DNA from: Colius striatus
Taxonomy: Eukaryota; Chordata; Aves; Coliiformes; Coliidae
NCBI RefSeq assembly: GCF_028858725.1
Contig: NC_084769.1
Span: 11,347,501-11,411,500 of the forward strand
Length of the DNA: 64,000 nucleotides
Direction: 5' to 3'
Shown: piece by piece, positions 1 to 12,500 of the stretch
How the letters are laid out: each line of letters starts with the position of its first letter
Numbering within the stretch: position 1 is the stretch's first letter
The notes under the pieces: model-generated
Told to the model about the DNA's origin: nothing
Databases searched by the model: none
Seen by the model: only the letters and a program-made list of their open reading frames with translations
Program-made: the position numbers and the translations under genes

Positions 1-40
1 GCACGGCCGCCACACAGCCCGCAGCCGCCGCCGCCGCCAT
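1..40 (-). CDS. Candidate first exon of the next gene (UMPS by gene order), truncated by window edge
   Basis: On the minus strand an ATG at 38-40 sits in good Kozak context (G at -3, G at +4) inside the CpG island. It opens MAAAAAAGCVAAV before the window ends. Thirteen residues are too few to identify it. In vertebrates UMPS (uridine monophosphate synthetase) lies just downstream of KALRN on the same strand, so UMPS is the natural candidate. The alternative is a noncoding GCC-repeat 5' UTR. Confidence 0.35.
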   Translation of the reverse strand, partial: MAAAAAAGCVAAV

Positions 41-290
41 GCCGCGCCGCCCGGGCCCTGACAGATGAGGGAGCGGCGCCGGGGAACGCTGTGCGCAGGC
101 GCGGGGCCAGCGCGGCGTGCTGGGCGGGAACACACGGCCGCGGCCCTTGCCACCGCTGTGGGTACGGTCCCTCACGGCTGCGGACCCCGCACCACCCCGA
201 TCCTTCACCAGCCCGGCCCGCCACAGCCGGGGAGGAACCCCTCTGTGAGTTCCCGGGCCGCCCCCGCTCTGTTGATGCCTTAACCAAGGG
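1..290. promoter_or_regulatory. CpG-rich promoter-like region
   Basis: The first 290 bases are strongly GC- and CpG-rich (for example GCCGCCGCCGCCGCC at 24-38 and repeated CGCGCCG motifs), unlike the rest of the window. This is typical of a vertebrate CpG-island promoter. It ends abruptly near 290. It most likely serves the gene that begins at about position 40 and runs leftwards out of the window. Confidence 0.6.
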
Positions 291-390
291 CTGAAGGATG
301 GAAAAACCTGCTGGGTGTTTTGTGGTGGGTTGGGATAAGAAGCCATGTGGGCTGAGTCGCAGCTGCCACAAGGGAGTCTTAGATAAAGGG

Positions 391-803
391 CTACCAAGAT
401 GATTAGAGGACTGGAACATCGATTTCATGAAGGAAAGGCTGAGAAACCTGTGGCTGTTTAGCCTAGAGAAGAAAAGACTTCAGACCTTATTTAAGACTTA
501 AAAGTACTTAAAGGGTGGATGTCAGGATGTCTGTTGTCTCCAGCGACAGGACAAGGGGGACACAAGCTGGAGCACAAAAAGTTCCGCTTAAGCACAAGGG
601 ACAACTTCTTCCATGTGAGGGTGAGGGAGCCCTGGCACAGGCTGCCCAGGGAGGGTGTGGAGGCTCCTGCTCTGGAAGTTTCCAGACCTGCCTGGATGCA
701 TTCCTGTGTGACCTGATCGAGGGGAACCTGCTTCAGCAGCGGGGTTGGACTGGATGACCTCTAGAGGTCCCTTCCAACCCCTACCATTCTGTGACCCTGT
801 GAT
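391..803 (+). mobile_element. CR1 LINE fragment, 3' end (plus orientation)
   Basis: It shows the CR1 tail wording: GGGAGCCCTGGCACAGGCTG, then GGTTGGACTGGATGACCTCT and CCTTCCAACCCCTACCATTC, ending in degenerate CTGTGA repeats. It is 5' truncated, as almost all bird CR1 copies are. It lies between the CpG island and the KALRN 3' end, in otherwise unremarkable intergenic sequence (290-1400). Confidence 0.9.
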
Positions 804-1403
804 GAGATTGTAACTGTGTCTGGTAAGATTTGAGGGGGTGCAGATAACCCAGCAAGGCCCAGATAAGAAACCAGAGAACTCTACAGAGTGACGAGCTAAG
901 ACAATGACCATAAGTGGAAGAAGGAGCTGAGAGTTCACAGAAAGGATACTAAAGAGATACCTTCAACAAACCACTGGGGACCACCAAAACCCCACAGAGT
1001 GCCCTCAGAGACCCAGGCCACATGCATAATGGCTATGCAAATATGATAATTAGTTCCAGGAAAGAGAATGAAGATGTCTATTTATTCCAGGAGATATAAT
1101 GCATATGTATGTAATAGGGCTGTGCCCTTAGGGGAGCACAGGCCGCTGCTACAGGGTGGGTTTGATGGGACCCAGGACTTTCTCTCTGGTTCGGCTCTAA
1201 GGGTGGCTCCTGAAAGGCTACTTTGTTGGTGTAAAGCTATGAGTTAGTTGAAGCAATAGGCCCTTGCTCTGGTTTCCTGTGAGCATCCCTCTGAAAAAAT
1301 ATGAGCTGAATAAAGCCATCAACAAGCTCTCAGTCTTCGAGGCCTCAGAAAGATTGCCATAGGTGTGAAATAAGACTGACCCAGTCTTCTCTGAACAACT
1401 GTA

Positions 1404-4400
1404 TTTAATCAAAAAAGCCCAGAAACGGAGTCATTTGTATACTCTATTTATAGGAATGCAAGGACAGGAGATGTACAGTTTGAAGCTACATCTGTAGATG
1501 ATCATATATACTGCAATATAGTAATAACAACATGGGACAGCAAGTAATCACCTCACAACAGTACACATGAGTGATTAGACTTACAAAGGAAATATTTACA
1601 AACTTACTTTTACAAAACAACATTGTGTGCGTACAAAATGAAATCCGCAATAAAACTCAAGATACATTTAAGGCAGACCAGCAATACACTGAAATAATTA
1701 AGGCTGTGGAATTACTTTGCACCTTGAAAACGCTGAGCTGTTAGCAATACTGTTTCTTTTTTCCTCCTTCAGTTGATTGTTGCAAAGATTGGAAAGCAAA
1801 AATCGATGTGTTCCAACTGTTTGCTCTTATCTCGGGGAATAAGTCTGAGATTTAACGTGGGGTGGGTTTTTTTTGCACTTTATATTGCATTTGCCGTCCG
1901 AAAGTTATCAGCAAATTGACCTCAAGTGGCAGAGCAACGCTGAACAGTTTGGTAGAAAGAGAAGTAAAAGCACCAGCATCAGAAGTTGGACATGAAGGTG
2001 AAGTATGGCTTGAGTAGAGAAGATGTTGGTTTCACTAGCTTCGTAATAAAGACTACAGTTACAGCGAATATTCAGCATCCTGATGCTATGGGAACACACC
2101 ACGATACAGATCCCAGAACGAGAAATCATCACTTGATGGCAGTGTGCAGTCAGCCTAGTAAAAGGGGGATTTAATTTATCTCCTTGGGAAAGCACCGTTT
2201 TTCTGATGGGACGGGAAAGAATGAGCTGGGAAATAAATGCGAGCGCTGTGTCAGAGGAGAATCTCCCTCTGTGGTGCAAGGGACAGAAACAAAACCAGGT
2301 GGTTAAGCCTCTGTGTGCATTAATTACCTGTTAGACCTTTGTATACACAGACAAGCCTCCAGTTCTGCTTCTGAAGTTGATGTTATCCCAGGTCACTCAA
2401 TGCAATCCCCTCGTTGCAAGGGTATTAAAATACGGTTACAGAGAGTCTGGCCATAATGTGCAGTTCTGCATTTGGCCTTTATTCACAGTATTTGTTGACA
2501 TAGGCCTAATGGCATCGTCAGAAATGCTAATAAACAACACTGAAGCCCCAGAACTTGTACAGATCAGTTGAGGGCATTGACTTTGTCTCAGCATTAACTC
2601 GGTTTAAAAGCAAAATGATCTTAAAGATAAATGTTACTGAAAGAAATCGATTTAAAACAGCAGGGTAGTAAGACTAAGCAAGGTGGGTACAAGTACTTGT
2701 ACCAACCTTGTACCAAACTTGTTGGTACAAGTAGGAAGAGAGAAATTTCCTAGATTTTAAAGCCTGGATTACTTTAAAATAGTAAAGTCTCAAACCCTGG
2801 ATGTTCCAGCCATGTCACGGGCAACATTTCATGCACAAAAAAAAGCCCAGTAGCTGGAAATGCTGCCAAGGGGGTTGGCTGTGGTGCTTCTCACTCCAAA
2901 CCTCCTTACTGAGCTTCCTCCCATCATCTCTTTACAGCACAGTTTACAACAGAGTTATAGGACCTGTTGGATCTGTAGAGAGGTCACAGCTTGGCTCAAA
3001 AAGACCTCGAGAGAGCAAGGTCAGAATACTTAACTCTGTCATACAGCAGCATTTTGTGTCAACTTGATGATATTCAGGCAAGAAAAAAAAAGTCTTTGAG
3101 AGAAAATGCAAGAATGGTTGGTAGTCTCAGACGTATCTGGAAGTGGTGACAGGCTCAAATGTTCCTGAATGAGCTGTTTCAAGAATGGTGCCCAGGAAGG
3201 GGAGTTCCCCAACGTGAAGGTGGGAAAAGCAGAACCCTAAAGGAAAGCAACCCCATAACATTCAAAGTCTTCAGAGTTCAGCACCTCCAGCTCTCCCTTG
3301 AGGAGGAATCTCTTGAATCTGAGCACCAATACATAAAGGTGTATCTTCTTTCAGCCTTTTGGGTGGGCTTTTCCTGTTATTTGCTAGTGGTGAGAGGCTT
3401 AAATATCCCTTTGAACAATCCATCTTTTTCCCTCCGTGCATCCAAAGCATCTGCCGTTGCGGTTTGAGATGTGAACGCAGGAGGTAGGAAAAGAAAACAA
3501 TAAATAACTCCAGATTTCACGTCATACATGAGAATTCGTTTGTATTAATGCCAAGGAGAAAGACTGTGGCTTAAACTGTACCCACAGGCCTAATAAAAGC
3601 TGTGGGTTAAACCACACTTTGATAAACTGTTGTTTTTTTAAGGGCAGCACAATCACAGCACAAAGAGCCAGCTCTGGCAAATAGGAAGAAGTACAAACAG
3701 TCCTGTAGTGAGAAAGTACCTGAGGCTGGTGCTAATTAAAGACACCCCGTGATGACTGCTGCCTGAAGAAGCTGCAGTTGCTAAGGAATGGCGTATTTCA
3801 CGCTCTTGTTCGGGATGAGAGTCTGGTCTTTGTCTCAGAGGTGCTGCTGATTGTTTAGAAAATTAGCTGCTGCGCTACAGAGGGGAACTAAGAGAGGTTC
3901 TAGCTGATCCAGAAGGTTTAGCCTTGTGTGAACACCATCTCTTTCAAGCCTTTCCACAACTTCCCCCTGCCTTAGACCCTCTCTCCATCAGCCACGCAGC
4001 CTCGTACGCTGCTTCAGACTCTGCTCAGGCACCTGAGCTCACCACCCCTCTGGCTGTGGCTCCCTGACTTCAAGGTCTGGGCTTGTATGAGGTCTGGGCC
4101 TGTATTGCATGCACACGGTGCTGAACATTGCAGGGGTGTTATTTTGCTGTGCCTTCTCTCTTCTCCACTAGCAAAATACTGCTCACTCCAGCACATTGAT
4201 AGAGCAAGCACAAAGAGAAAGGCCAGGTCTCCTGCCTGCCGTGAAACTGAGCTTGGAGGTGGATCAAAAGCCAGGCTAGCAGAGCCCTGAGGATGTAACA
4301 GTACTTGCAGAGCTGGCAGAGACAGCTTTTGCTGCCACAGATACATTGCAGGCTCACAGTGCAGTTACTTGGATGGTACATGAAAATAAGACTCTTCCTC

Positions 4401-5995
4401 TTACAAGAGAGTCTATACTGAGCACACATGGTCAGATCAAGCCCTTTTCCCCAGGAAAACCTTTGGTAGCAACTGATGTTTCCCACTACAAGCACAGCAA
4501 GGGCACTCAGCACCAAAGTGCTTGCTTGCATGCCAGGGGTTAAAACACCCATCTCTTCGCTCCTTACCCCACAAGGCTGTAGAGATTTACAGTGAGGCAG
4601 CAGGATGGGGAAGCCCCAGCCGGGGAGGTGTTTCCTCTCTCAGTCTCACTGCTAGAGAGGGAGATTCAGCCAACCTACGAAGTGCTGATTTGTCACTGCA
4701 GGCTCCCTGCCTTGGTCACGCCTCAGGCTGGCTCCCTCACTGTAACATCAGTATGATGATGTTGCAACTTGGCTTGCAAGAGAGGAATGTTTTAATTGTA
4801 ATTTGTATTCTATTAGAAAACAGGCTTTGGACATAAAAATATCCTCACGAATGCTTTGGTGACGAGGTGCTAAAGGCGGCAGGGAGATATTTACAAGTTT
4901 GGAAATGAAATAAGCGATGTTACTTTAAACACTGGGAACAATTCTCAAGCTGTAAGCATAAGGATGAACTCACCACTCCTACCACTCAGCACTCTGATGG
5001 ACTTTGGGCCAAGCAATTTTGAAGCTAGAAATGGAACAGGATCCTTTATATATATATATATATATATATATTTATAGATATGATACAACATATGTATACT
5101 GGAAAACCTGTGATAGAAAAAAAATTGTCTTCGTCGTCGTCATCTAGTTTACAGATACTGCAAAAATTGGACACGGCCTTTTCTCAATGCACAGGTTTTG
5201 CAAAAGATTTCTGTACAGTGTGTATAAAATGCTTTTCTTAAAAAAACCCCCCATCATGGTCCCATTGTGCTTAGTCAAACCCAGCTGTACGCGCCAGTCA
5301 ATCCGTTGCCTCTCCTCGCAGCCCCTAAAGGTGCTGCCCGTTGCCTCGACACAGCAGAAAGCCCGAGGAATAACAGGGTGGGGGGGGTTGGCCCGAGGAC
5401 TATCAGGCAATGAGAGTGTATCTAAGCCATGCCACCACAGAAGCTGGCCCAGCAGTGACTAGGGCCTGATCTTGCATGTCCTAGGCAGGCACAGCCCCCA
5501 CTGAAATCCGGGCAGAGCCGGGCACTGGGGTGTGCAAAATCCGTCTGTGAACCTGCAGCAGGCTGGCAATGATTTCAGCAAAACCCCCCTGCAGGCCAGC
5601 TCTGTGGCAACCTAATCTCACTCCCCCCACTATCCTACTCCCAGTCTCTCGGATGTGTTGAAAAAGGGTTCAGCAAGGTCAAGAGGATTTGTTCTTATAA
5701 GGCTGCCTCACCAAGATTAAGGCAACTGCAATTTTGGCTCTCGTTTCCAGTCGGTGTTTGCTTCCTGCAGTCTTTCTTTTGGTGGTGGATACGACAATCC
5801 CAGGTGTCCCAAGGGGAGCTCACAGAGGGAGCGGGTACCCATCACCATTTAGGTGCCCAGGAGCTGGGCAGGGGCTGCCACCTCCACTGCGAGCTGTACC
5901 CTGCACGTAGGGAAGCCGCAAACGGGACTATGTACAGCGAGACGTGCTTTGGCTCTCCGCACTCTGCCTGGGTGGGGGAGCCCAGGGCCGGGCCG
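1404..5995 (-). other. KALRN: Probable KALRN 3' UTR and flank
   Basis: There is no recognisable coding sequence after the kinase stop. The stretch is largely unique, with no CR1 copy between 804 and 6612. Candidate poly(A) hexamers on the minus strand are ATTAAA at 4792-4797, AATAAA at 2478-2483, ATTAAA at 1404-1409 and AATAAA at 1081-1086. The repeat-free 4.6 kb suggests a long UTR ending near 1400, but the true end cannot be fixed from sequence alone. A (TA)n run lies at 5047-5072. Open frames here are chance. Confidence 0.4.
5047..5072. repeat. (TA)n microsatellite
   Basis: About 12 TA units followed by TTTATAGATA, inside the probable KALRN 3' UTR. Confidence 0.9.
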
Positions 5996-6544
5996 TTACG
6001 TGCCTGGGCTCAGCCTGCTGCTCATCAGGAAGCTCTTGACGCCGGGGAGCGGGTGCACGTCGTACTGGTGCCTGCGGCGCTCAATGAAGGACGCCAAGCG
6101 CGAGGTGTCCAGCGGCATCTTGGAGTAGCTGCCGTTGTGAGGCTGTAGCCACGGGTGCTGTAAACAAGTGGCTGCTGTTGGCCTCCTCCTGAAGTCTTCC
6201 TGGAGGATCACGTTGATGAAATCCCTGGCGGCGTGACTCACGTCGGAGAAGTACTCAGGGGGGAAGCTGAAATCGACTCTGCACACGTTGATACAAGTCT
6301 CCTCTCTGCTCTCGTCCAGGAACGGAGAGACGCCGCTTAACATGACGTAGGTGAGGACCCCAATGCTCCAGATATCTGTGCTCAGTGAGACGGGAAGGCC
6401 TTGGATAACTTCAGGAGCTGCAAACTCCGGGTTCCCGAGGAGGTGGTGGACGTGGTAATGACCCGTGATCTGAACTGCATCTTCCAAGTCAATGATCTTG
6501 ACACGAGGTACTGGGATTCTTAAATCAATGAGCAGATTTTCTGG
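5996..6544 (-). CDS. KALRN: KALRN window exon 26: kinase C-lobe, tail and stop codon
   Basis: It encodes [20 protein letters not shown] and E, so the metal-binding DFG motif is DLE here (Asp about 1096), as is normal for this family. [10 protein letters not shown] is the activation-segment APE motif, followed by [20 protein letters not shown] and [15 protein letters not shown] of the C-lobe. The tail after [13 protein letters not shown] differs from the mammalian end as I remember it, but keeps its length and the final Gly-Thr. The stop is TAA at 5996-5998. Acceptor TTCTCAACAG. Confidence 0.96.
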   Translation of the reverse strand, partial: PENLLIDLRIPVPRVKIIDLEDAVQITGHYHVHHLLGNPEFAAPEVIQGLPVSLSTDIWSIGVLTYVMLSGVSPFLDESREETCINVCRVDFSFPPEYFSDVSHAARDFINVILQEDFRRRPTAATCLQHPWLQPHNGSYSKMPLDTSRLASFIERRRHQYDVHPLPGVKSFLMSSRLSPGT

Positions 6545-9500
6545 CTGTTGAGAAGATGATAGCAAAAAAACCTAATTATATTTTTGCAAAGCAAATGTGT
6601 AGGTCTCATTTAGAATCACAGAATGGTGGGGGTTGGAAGGGACCTCTAGAGATCATCCAGTCCAACCCCCCTGCCAAAGCAGGTTCACTTAGATCAGGTC
6701 GCACAGGAATGTGTCCAGGTGGGTTTGGAAACCTGCAGGGAAGGAGACTCCACACCCTCCCTGGGCAGCCTGTGCCAGGGCTCCCTCACCTCAACAGGAA
6801 AGAAGATTTTCCTTGTGTTTAAGTGGAACTTTTTGTGCTCCAGCTTATGTCCATTACTCCTTGTCCTGTCGCTTGAGATAATAGAAAAACGGGCTGCCCC
6901 ATCCTCCTGACATCCACCTTTTAAATACTTGTGTTAATGAGGTCTCCTATTAGTCTTCTCCAGACTAAACAACCCCAGTTCCTGCAGCCTTTCCTCATAA
7001 GGAAGATGCTTCAGATCATCTTGGTGGCTCTGTGCTGGACTCTCTCCAGCACTTCCCTGTCCCTCTTGAGCTGAGGAGCCCAGAACTGGACACAGGACTC
7101 CAGATGAGGCCTCACCAGGGCAGAGGAGGAGCAGAACCTCCCTTGACCTGCTGGGCACACTCTTCTTGATGCACTCCAGGACACCATTGGCCTTCTTGGC
7201 CATGAGGCCAGAGCATTAGATTGAACAGCCAATGCAAACTCGTGTTTAATCAGACATGTGGGGTACAGCTCAGGAGAGAGAACGACAAGGAACCAGCCTG
7301 GCTGCTGTTTACGCTGCTGTAAATGCAGATCGATGCTGAAGCTCTAACAATGACAATTCCTTCTGCACAAGGGCAATACGCTTGGCTTTTGCACTTTAAG
7401 CCCCTCATCCTCATGTATATTTTACTGCTGCCTGCTGGCTATATATATACAAAGCAAAGTTCACTACATTGCTGTTCAGATCTCTCCCCTTCCTCTTGTC
7501 TTGTGCAGTCTGTATTAACAAATTAACACAGTCTTGAGCAGGATCCTGGGACAAGTCAGTCCATGGCTAGGTCTGCTGTCACTACCAGTGCAGTTCCTGC
7601 TTCCCACCTAGCAACAGAAAGTGCTTTATTTAGCATCTCTCATTCAGGAAAACTGTAAATAGGTCACAGTTTCTTACCTCTAAGTGACACCTGCTCTTTG
7701 ACAGGTCCCATAAATACAGCAGAAAATACAAAACCCACAAACAATCTTACTGAAAGAAACCAGGATGTTTTAGCCTTTTGGGACTAATGGTCACATAAGG
7801 TACTGTCAAAAGGAATCTTTTTGTTGTTAAGGGGTTGTGGGCAGCAGAAGAATGAAAGCATCACTTCATCTGACATGCCTGGGGGTTGGAGAGTTGAGAA
7901 GAGACCTTGGAGCTGGACTGTTCACTCTACAAGAAAGTTAAATTCATCTCTCATTCTCCATTTCTAATTGGCATTTATGTCTGCAAAAAATAGAAGTAGA
8001 TTCTCTGATCCCCCTGGAAACCAGAATCAGTGTAGCAGATCACAAAACTCAACATGCTTGATCATAACTTCAGTTGCCACCTCTGTCCTCCAAATTAACT
8101 GGGGTGTTGGTAGCAGTATCAGCACAGTGCCCAATCCAGGATAGCACAGGGCCTCCTGCCATGTGCTCTAACAAAAGAAGGAACGAGCTGTGCTGACTTA
8201 ACTGAGCAAGACATCAGAGAATGCCTGAATATCTGCTCCACAGAGCAGCCTGTTCTTCCTCTGAACCTCTCCCTGTGCTGAGCGTGAGCCCTCCCCACCT
8301 CCAGCCCTCCTGCACTCTCCCCTTGTGTGGGGCTCTCTGTGGCACTGCTGTGGATGTGAGGGAGGCGCATGCTCCTTCTGGCCAGTCCTCAGCTGCCTGG
8401 GCACAAGCCAGCTCTGCTCAGCAAGTTTGGTAGCTAAGTTGGTACAGGTGTGTGCACAAGCCATACCCCCAGGGTTTATCTTACAATTCCCTTTCAGTCA
8501 GATGCTAGTGACATCTCTCTTGCCTCAGACATCCTGCTTCATGAAATCCAGAAAGCCCTTGAGAACAAGCCACTGATCAAGGGAACAGGTGCATCTCTTG
8601 TCTGAAAGAAGGTCAGTAAGTCCTTTCTCTGGCCAATAGGTATGAAAGAGAGTGCTTGTCGATTGAGTGATCACCTCTTTGGGGTACAGCTCACCCCTCT
8701 TCCTGTCTGTTCAGCTGCGGGAGGTTTAGATTGGAGATAAGAAAGAACTTTTTCACAGAGAAGGTTGTCAGCCCCTGTCCCAGGCTGCCCAGGGAGGTGG
8801 TGGAATCCCCATCCTGGAGATACTGAAAAGCCATGGAGCTGAGGTGCTGTGGGACACGGGTTAGTGGTGAGCTTGACAGCATGAGGTGAGTGGATGGACT
8901 TGATCATCTTAAAGGTCTTTTCCAACCAAACAATTCTATGATCTTATGACCTTTCTGCACCAGAGCACCACAGCATCATCCTCTTTTCTCCTTACCTTTA
9001 TGTCTAAGTGAGCCACTCTGCAGTTGTGAAGGTACTGCAAGGCTTCCATCGTGTCTCTGATGTAGAAAGCGACTTTTTCCTCCATAAGTTCATCATGGTT
9101 CATTAGATAATCTAAGAGACGACCGTCATCCATCCTACAGACAAAGCAAACCCTCACATGAAAGATCACAGTTAATATTTGAAAACAAAATGACAATGGG
9201 AACTTCGTGACCTGAAAGTGAAGGAAGCTAAAATGCAAGATCTGATGAGGATTTAATGACATCTCAGCATACTTCAGGCTGTGGAAGGGGTAGGATGATT
9301 AATCCTCAATTGTTATCTCCAGTCCTTGAAAGACTTAGCAGCAGGCTCAAAGTAAACTCATTTGCTTAAGGATGGATTCAGTAGACGGAGGACAATTCCT
9401 TTGAAAACAGATCCTCTTAATGATTTGGATTCATCTATTTATTTATAGAGCTGGTTGCATAATGCAGAAATAATGCTGACATTTGCAGCTGCTAATGTGC

Positions 9501-12500
9501 TCTGTGTAAACATGGAAAAGTTTTCCACCTAGTTTTATTTATCTCTATAAATAAACAAGCAAACAGCTCAAATATACTTTGCTGGATATACTGTAACAAA
9601 GAAACATTTGTTGGGTTTTGCTTGCAATTTCTCCTTGCAGGGGCAACCATAGTTGCCACATAACTCTTGGCAGCAAGTAAGAACAAGGTAGGCTTCAATC
9701 TAGCTGAAGTATTACAAGTGGACAAACTGCCTAAATAAATCTGATGCTATTCAATGGGACAAATCAACTGCTGATACAATTACCAAGCTTCATCAGAGTA
9801 CAGTGCAGGTTTATCTGTCCCTCTGAATCTTATTTACTGACAAGAAAAGGCAGTGGGAGCTCTGCAGAAAATGTTTAGCCTGTTTGACATCACAGTCACC
9901 AAAAACCAGACGACAGGAGCTTTGCCCTGCCGAAGCCAGGGTGGATTTTTATCCTTGGCTCTAACAGGGTTGTGATTCCCACCCAGGTGCTCGAAGCCAA
10001 GCTCCATATACTTACAGTTCCAAAACTAAGATGTAAGAAGTCGGAGACTCGTAGGTATCGTGGATAGTGATGTACTGAGGGTGCTGTAAGTGCTGTAACA
10101 AAGCTGCCTCGTGGGCTGCCTGCTCTTTCTTTTTCATTTTCTTACTGATGAATTTGACGGCGACGTCTTTCCGAGTGGCTTTGTGCACACACTTCTTCAC
10201 TATAGAGAATCGACCCCTGGAATGAGAAAAAACAAACCACCAACCCAGAATAACAAAGGGGCCTCATGAATAAATCACACCCAGCTTCCAGTGCAGGAAC
10301 AGACTGATTTTTTGAAGTGTTACTTGATCCAGTGCATTAATATTTCACGAGGAATCAGATTTAACAAGTTGTTCCTAAGCTTTGCCAACAAAGAGCCTCC
10401 ATCTCTTACCCTGGGTGGAGAGATTCTTTGGGGATTAGCAAATACTGAGAGCAAACGGTGTCACTTTGCTTTGTGCAGCCAAACTGATGGCCTCTAATAA
10501 TCTCCCCAGAGTTCAATTTGCTGCCACTTTCACGGGTTCCATCTCTTTTTTTAATCTCTTTTTTTTTTCCCCAGCTGTGGGTCTGTTCTCCAGTTGCTTT
10601 AATAAAGAGCCCAAACTTTCTCAGGCAATTAAAAGAAAAGCCTCGTTAAATAATCACTAACCCATCATTTTGTCTCACTGTTTGAGGCACACGGTGTGGA
10701 AGGAAGAACAAAGCTGGCAGGAAAGCATTTGGGATACTCGTATAGCTTAGTGCTAGTCCTGAAAGTCAAGCTATTCAGTGAAACCATGTGCTGAACTTGG
10801 CCTCTTATTAATACATCACTCTTCTTTCTGGAGAGACTCCTGTCCTTTCAGCCCCAGGATTAGCTCTGATCTCTAAGCTGAGGAACTAACTGCATTAACC
10901 TGAACTGTTTGCACTCCCCTTATCAGTTGTCTGCGCAGAGCACAGGGCTGGGAACGTTCAGCTCTTGTTTAGCCTCCCCTTTCACTGATCATCCCTGGCA
11001 GCAAATTGCATGTGCAGGTGATTTAAGTCACTCACACGCCTCAGCAAACTCGGCCTGGGAGCTGAGCCTTCTGCAGAAGCAGCCAGTTATCGTGACAATG
11101 ACAGCTTACCAGCAAACTGTCCTGACTTTAACTGAATCAGAGATGACAGAGGCTATACCTGTGAGAGTTACCAGTGGCTGTCAGAGATTTGGCTGCCTAA
11201 TTGCTCCCAAGTTTGCCAAGTCACAGTCTTCAAACCTTGAAACCACACATTTAATCAGTATTTTAACCAGTTTGTCCTTTAATCAGTATTTAATTTGCAA
11301 TGCTTTCTGACATTTCTGCAAGCTAACTACAAAAAGCAACCTCAACTTGCCTCCAAGGATAAAGCTTCAAGCCATTGTTTTGGTGTTTTATGGCAGTGAT
11401 AAGCAGGGTTAATATTACCTCCCAATCTCGTGCAGTTCTGCATAAGCAAGGTCAAAGTTTTCCTTCCATGAAATTGTGGCACCATCAGCAGCAGAGTCTT
11501 GGAGAGAACAAAGAACATTCAAGAAAGCATAAAGACAGTTTCCTGTGGACTGTACACAGCATATTTAAAAATTCTGAGGGACTGTGTGACTTGAACCAGC
11601 AAATGTTTCACACTGCTCAGGCACAGCTCCAGTGTGCTGGACCATAAAAGCCAGAGCTCCCCAGGGAAGGGTGTGGATAAGGTGCATTCAAATCTGTCCT
11701 GGCAACTTTGGGCTGAAAAGGGCCACATGGACAGTTTAAGGGCATATCTGTGTGCAACAGGGAGGTGGAGCTAGGCTGTGTGAGCTCTAGTTTCCTCCAA
11801 CACAGGCTATCCAAGCCAGTCTGGAGCTGCCAGACGCGGGGCAATGTGAGCAGTGCTCACAGCATCGCCAGGAGTGAGCTGTGCCCCAGATCCCTACAGC
11901 CCCACCCTGGGGGCTTGCCCCCATCACAGCTGGCCAGTTGCATTGCTGAGGGGCTATGGTGTGCCAGCTGGGCTGCCAGCAGAAGCCCCTGCTGCTGCCA
12001 GTGTTGCTGGAAAGGCAGGAGGGACACCAACCAGGACACGGAGCCTGCTGCTTGGAGGTGAAGACAAGAAACGGTCTTGGGCTGGAAAGCAGAGACCTGC
12101 CTCTGAACAGAGGGAGGCTGTGAGCCCAGCAGGAGCAGCAGGCATGAAGAGCCTTTCTAGTGACAGGAGCTGGCTCTGAGCATCTCCCAGGCTGTTCCTG
12201 GTATTCCTGCCAGGACCAGGGGCAACGTTTTTCTCGGGATCCATCAAAGCACATGCCACAGCTGCAGGTCCCTGTGTGCATCACCCCCTCGCTGTGGCCA
12301 CTCACCGTACTCCGGGAGCCTCACGAACTCGGATGGCTCGCTGGGCAGGCTGATGCCCCAGGGATTGCTGGCACTCACTCGAAACTGGTACTGGCAGCCC
12401 GGGGCCAGGTCCTCAATGACGAGGTAAGTGTCCAAAGTGGAGGCTACTGACTGCTGCCAGACCTGTGAGCCTGTGTTGCACAGATGGAGGGAAGGAGAGC

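Noticed and set aside
65..294. Two overlapping plus-strand frames in the CpG island
   Set aside because: They are Arg/Pro/Ala-rich, as any frame in a CpG island would be. Neither resembles a known protein.
5047..5076. TATA-like sequences as a promoter
   Set aside because: It is a plain (TA)n microsatellite within the probable 3' UTR, with no initiator or CpG context.
11787..12305. 172-codon minus-strand frame next to the FN3 exon
   Set aside because: It lies in the intron just past the exon 22 donor, is Ser/Cys/Trp-rich, and does not fit the spliced frame.
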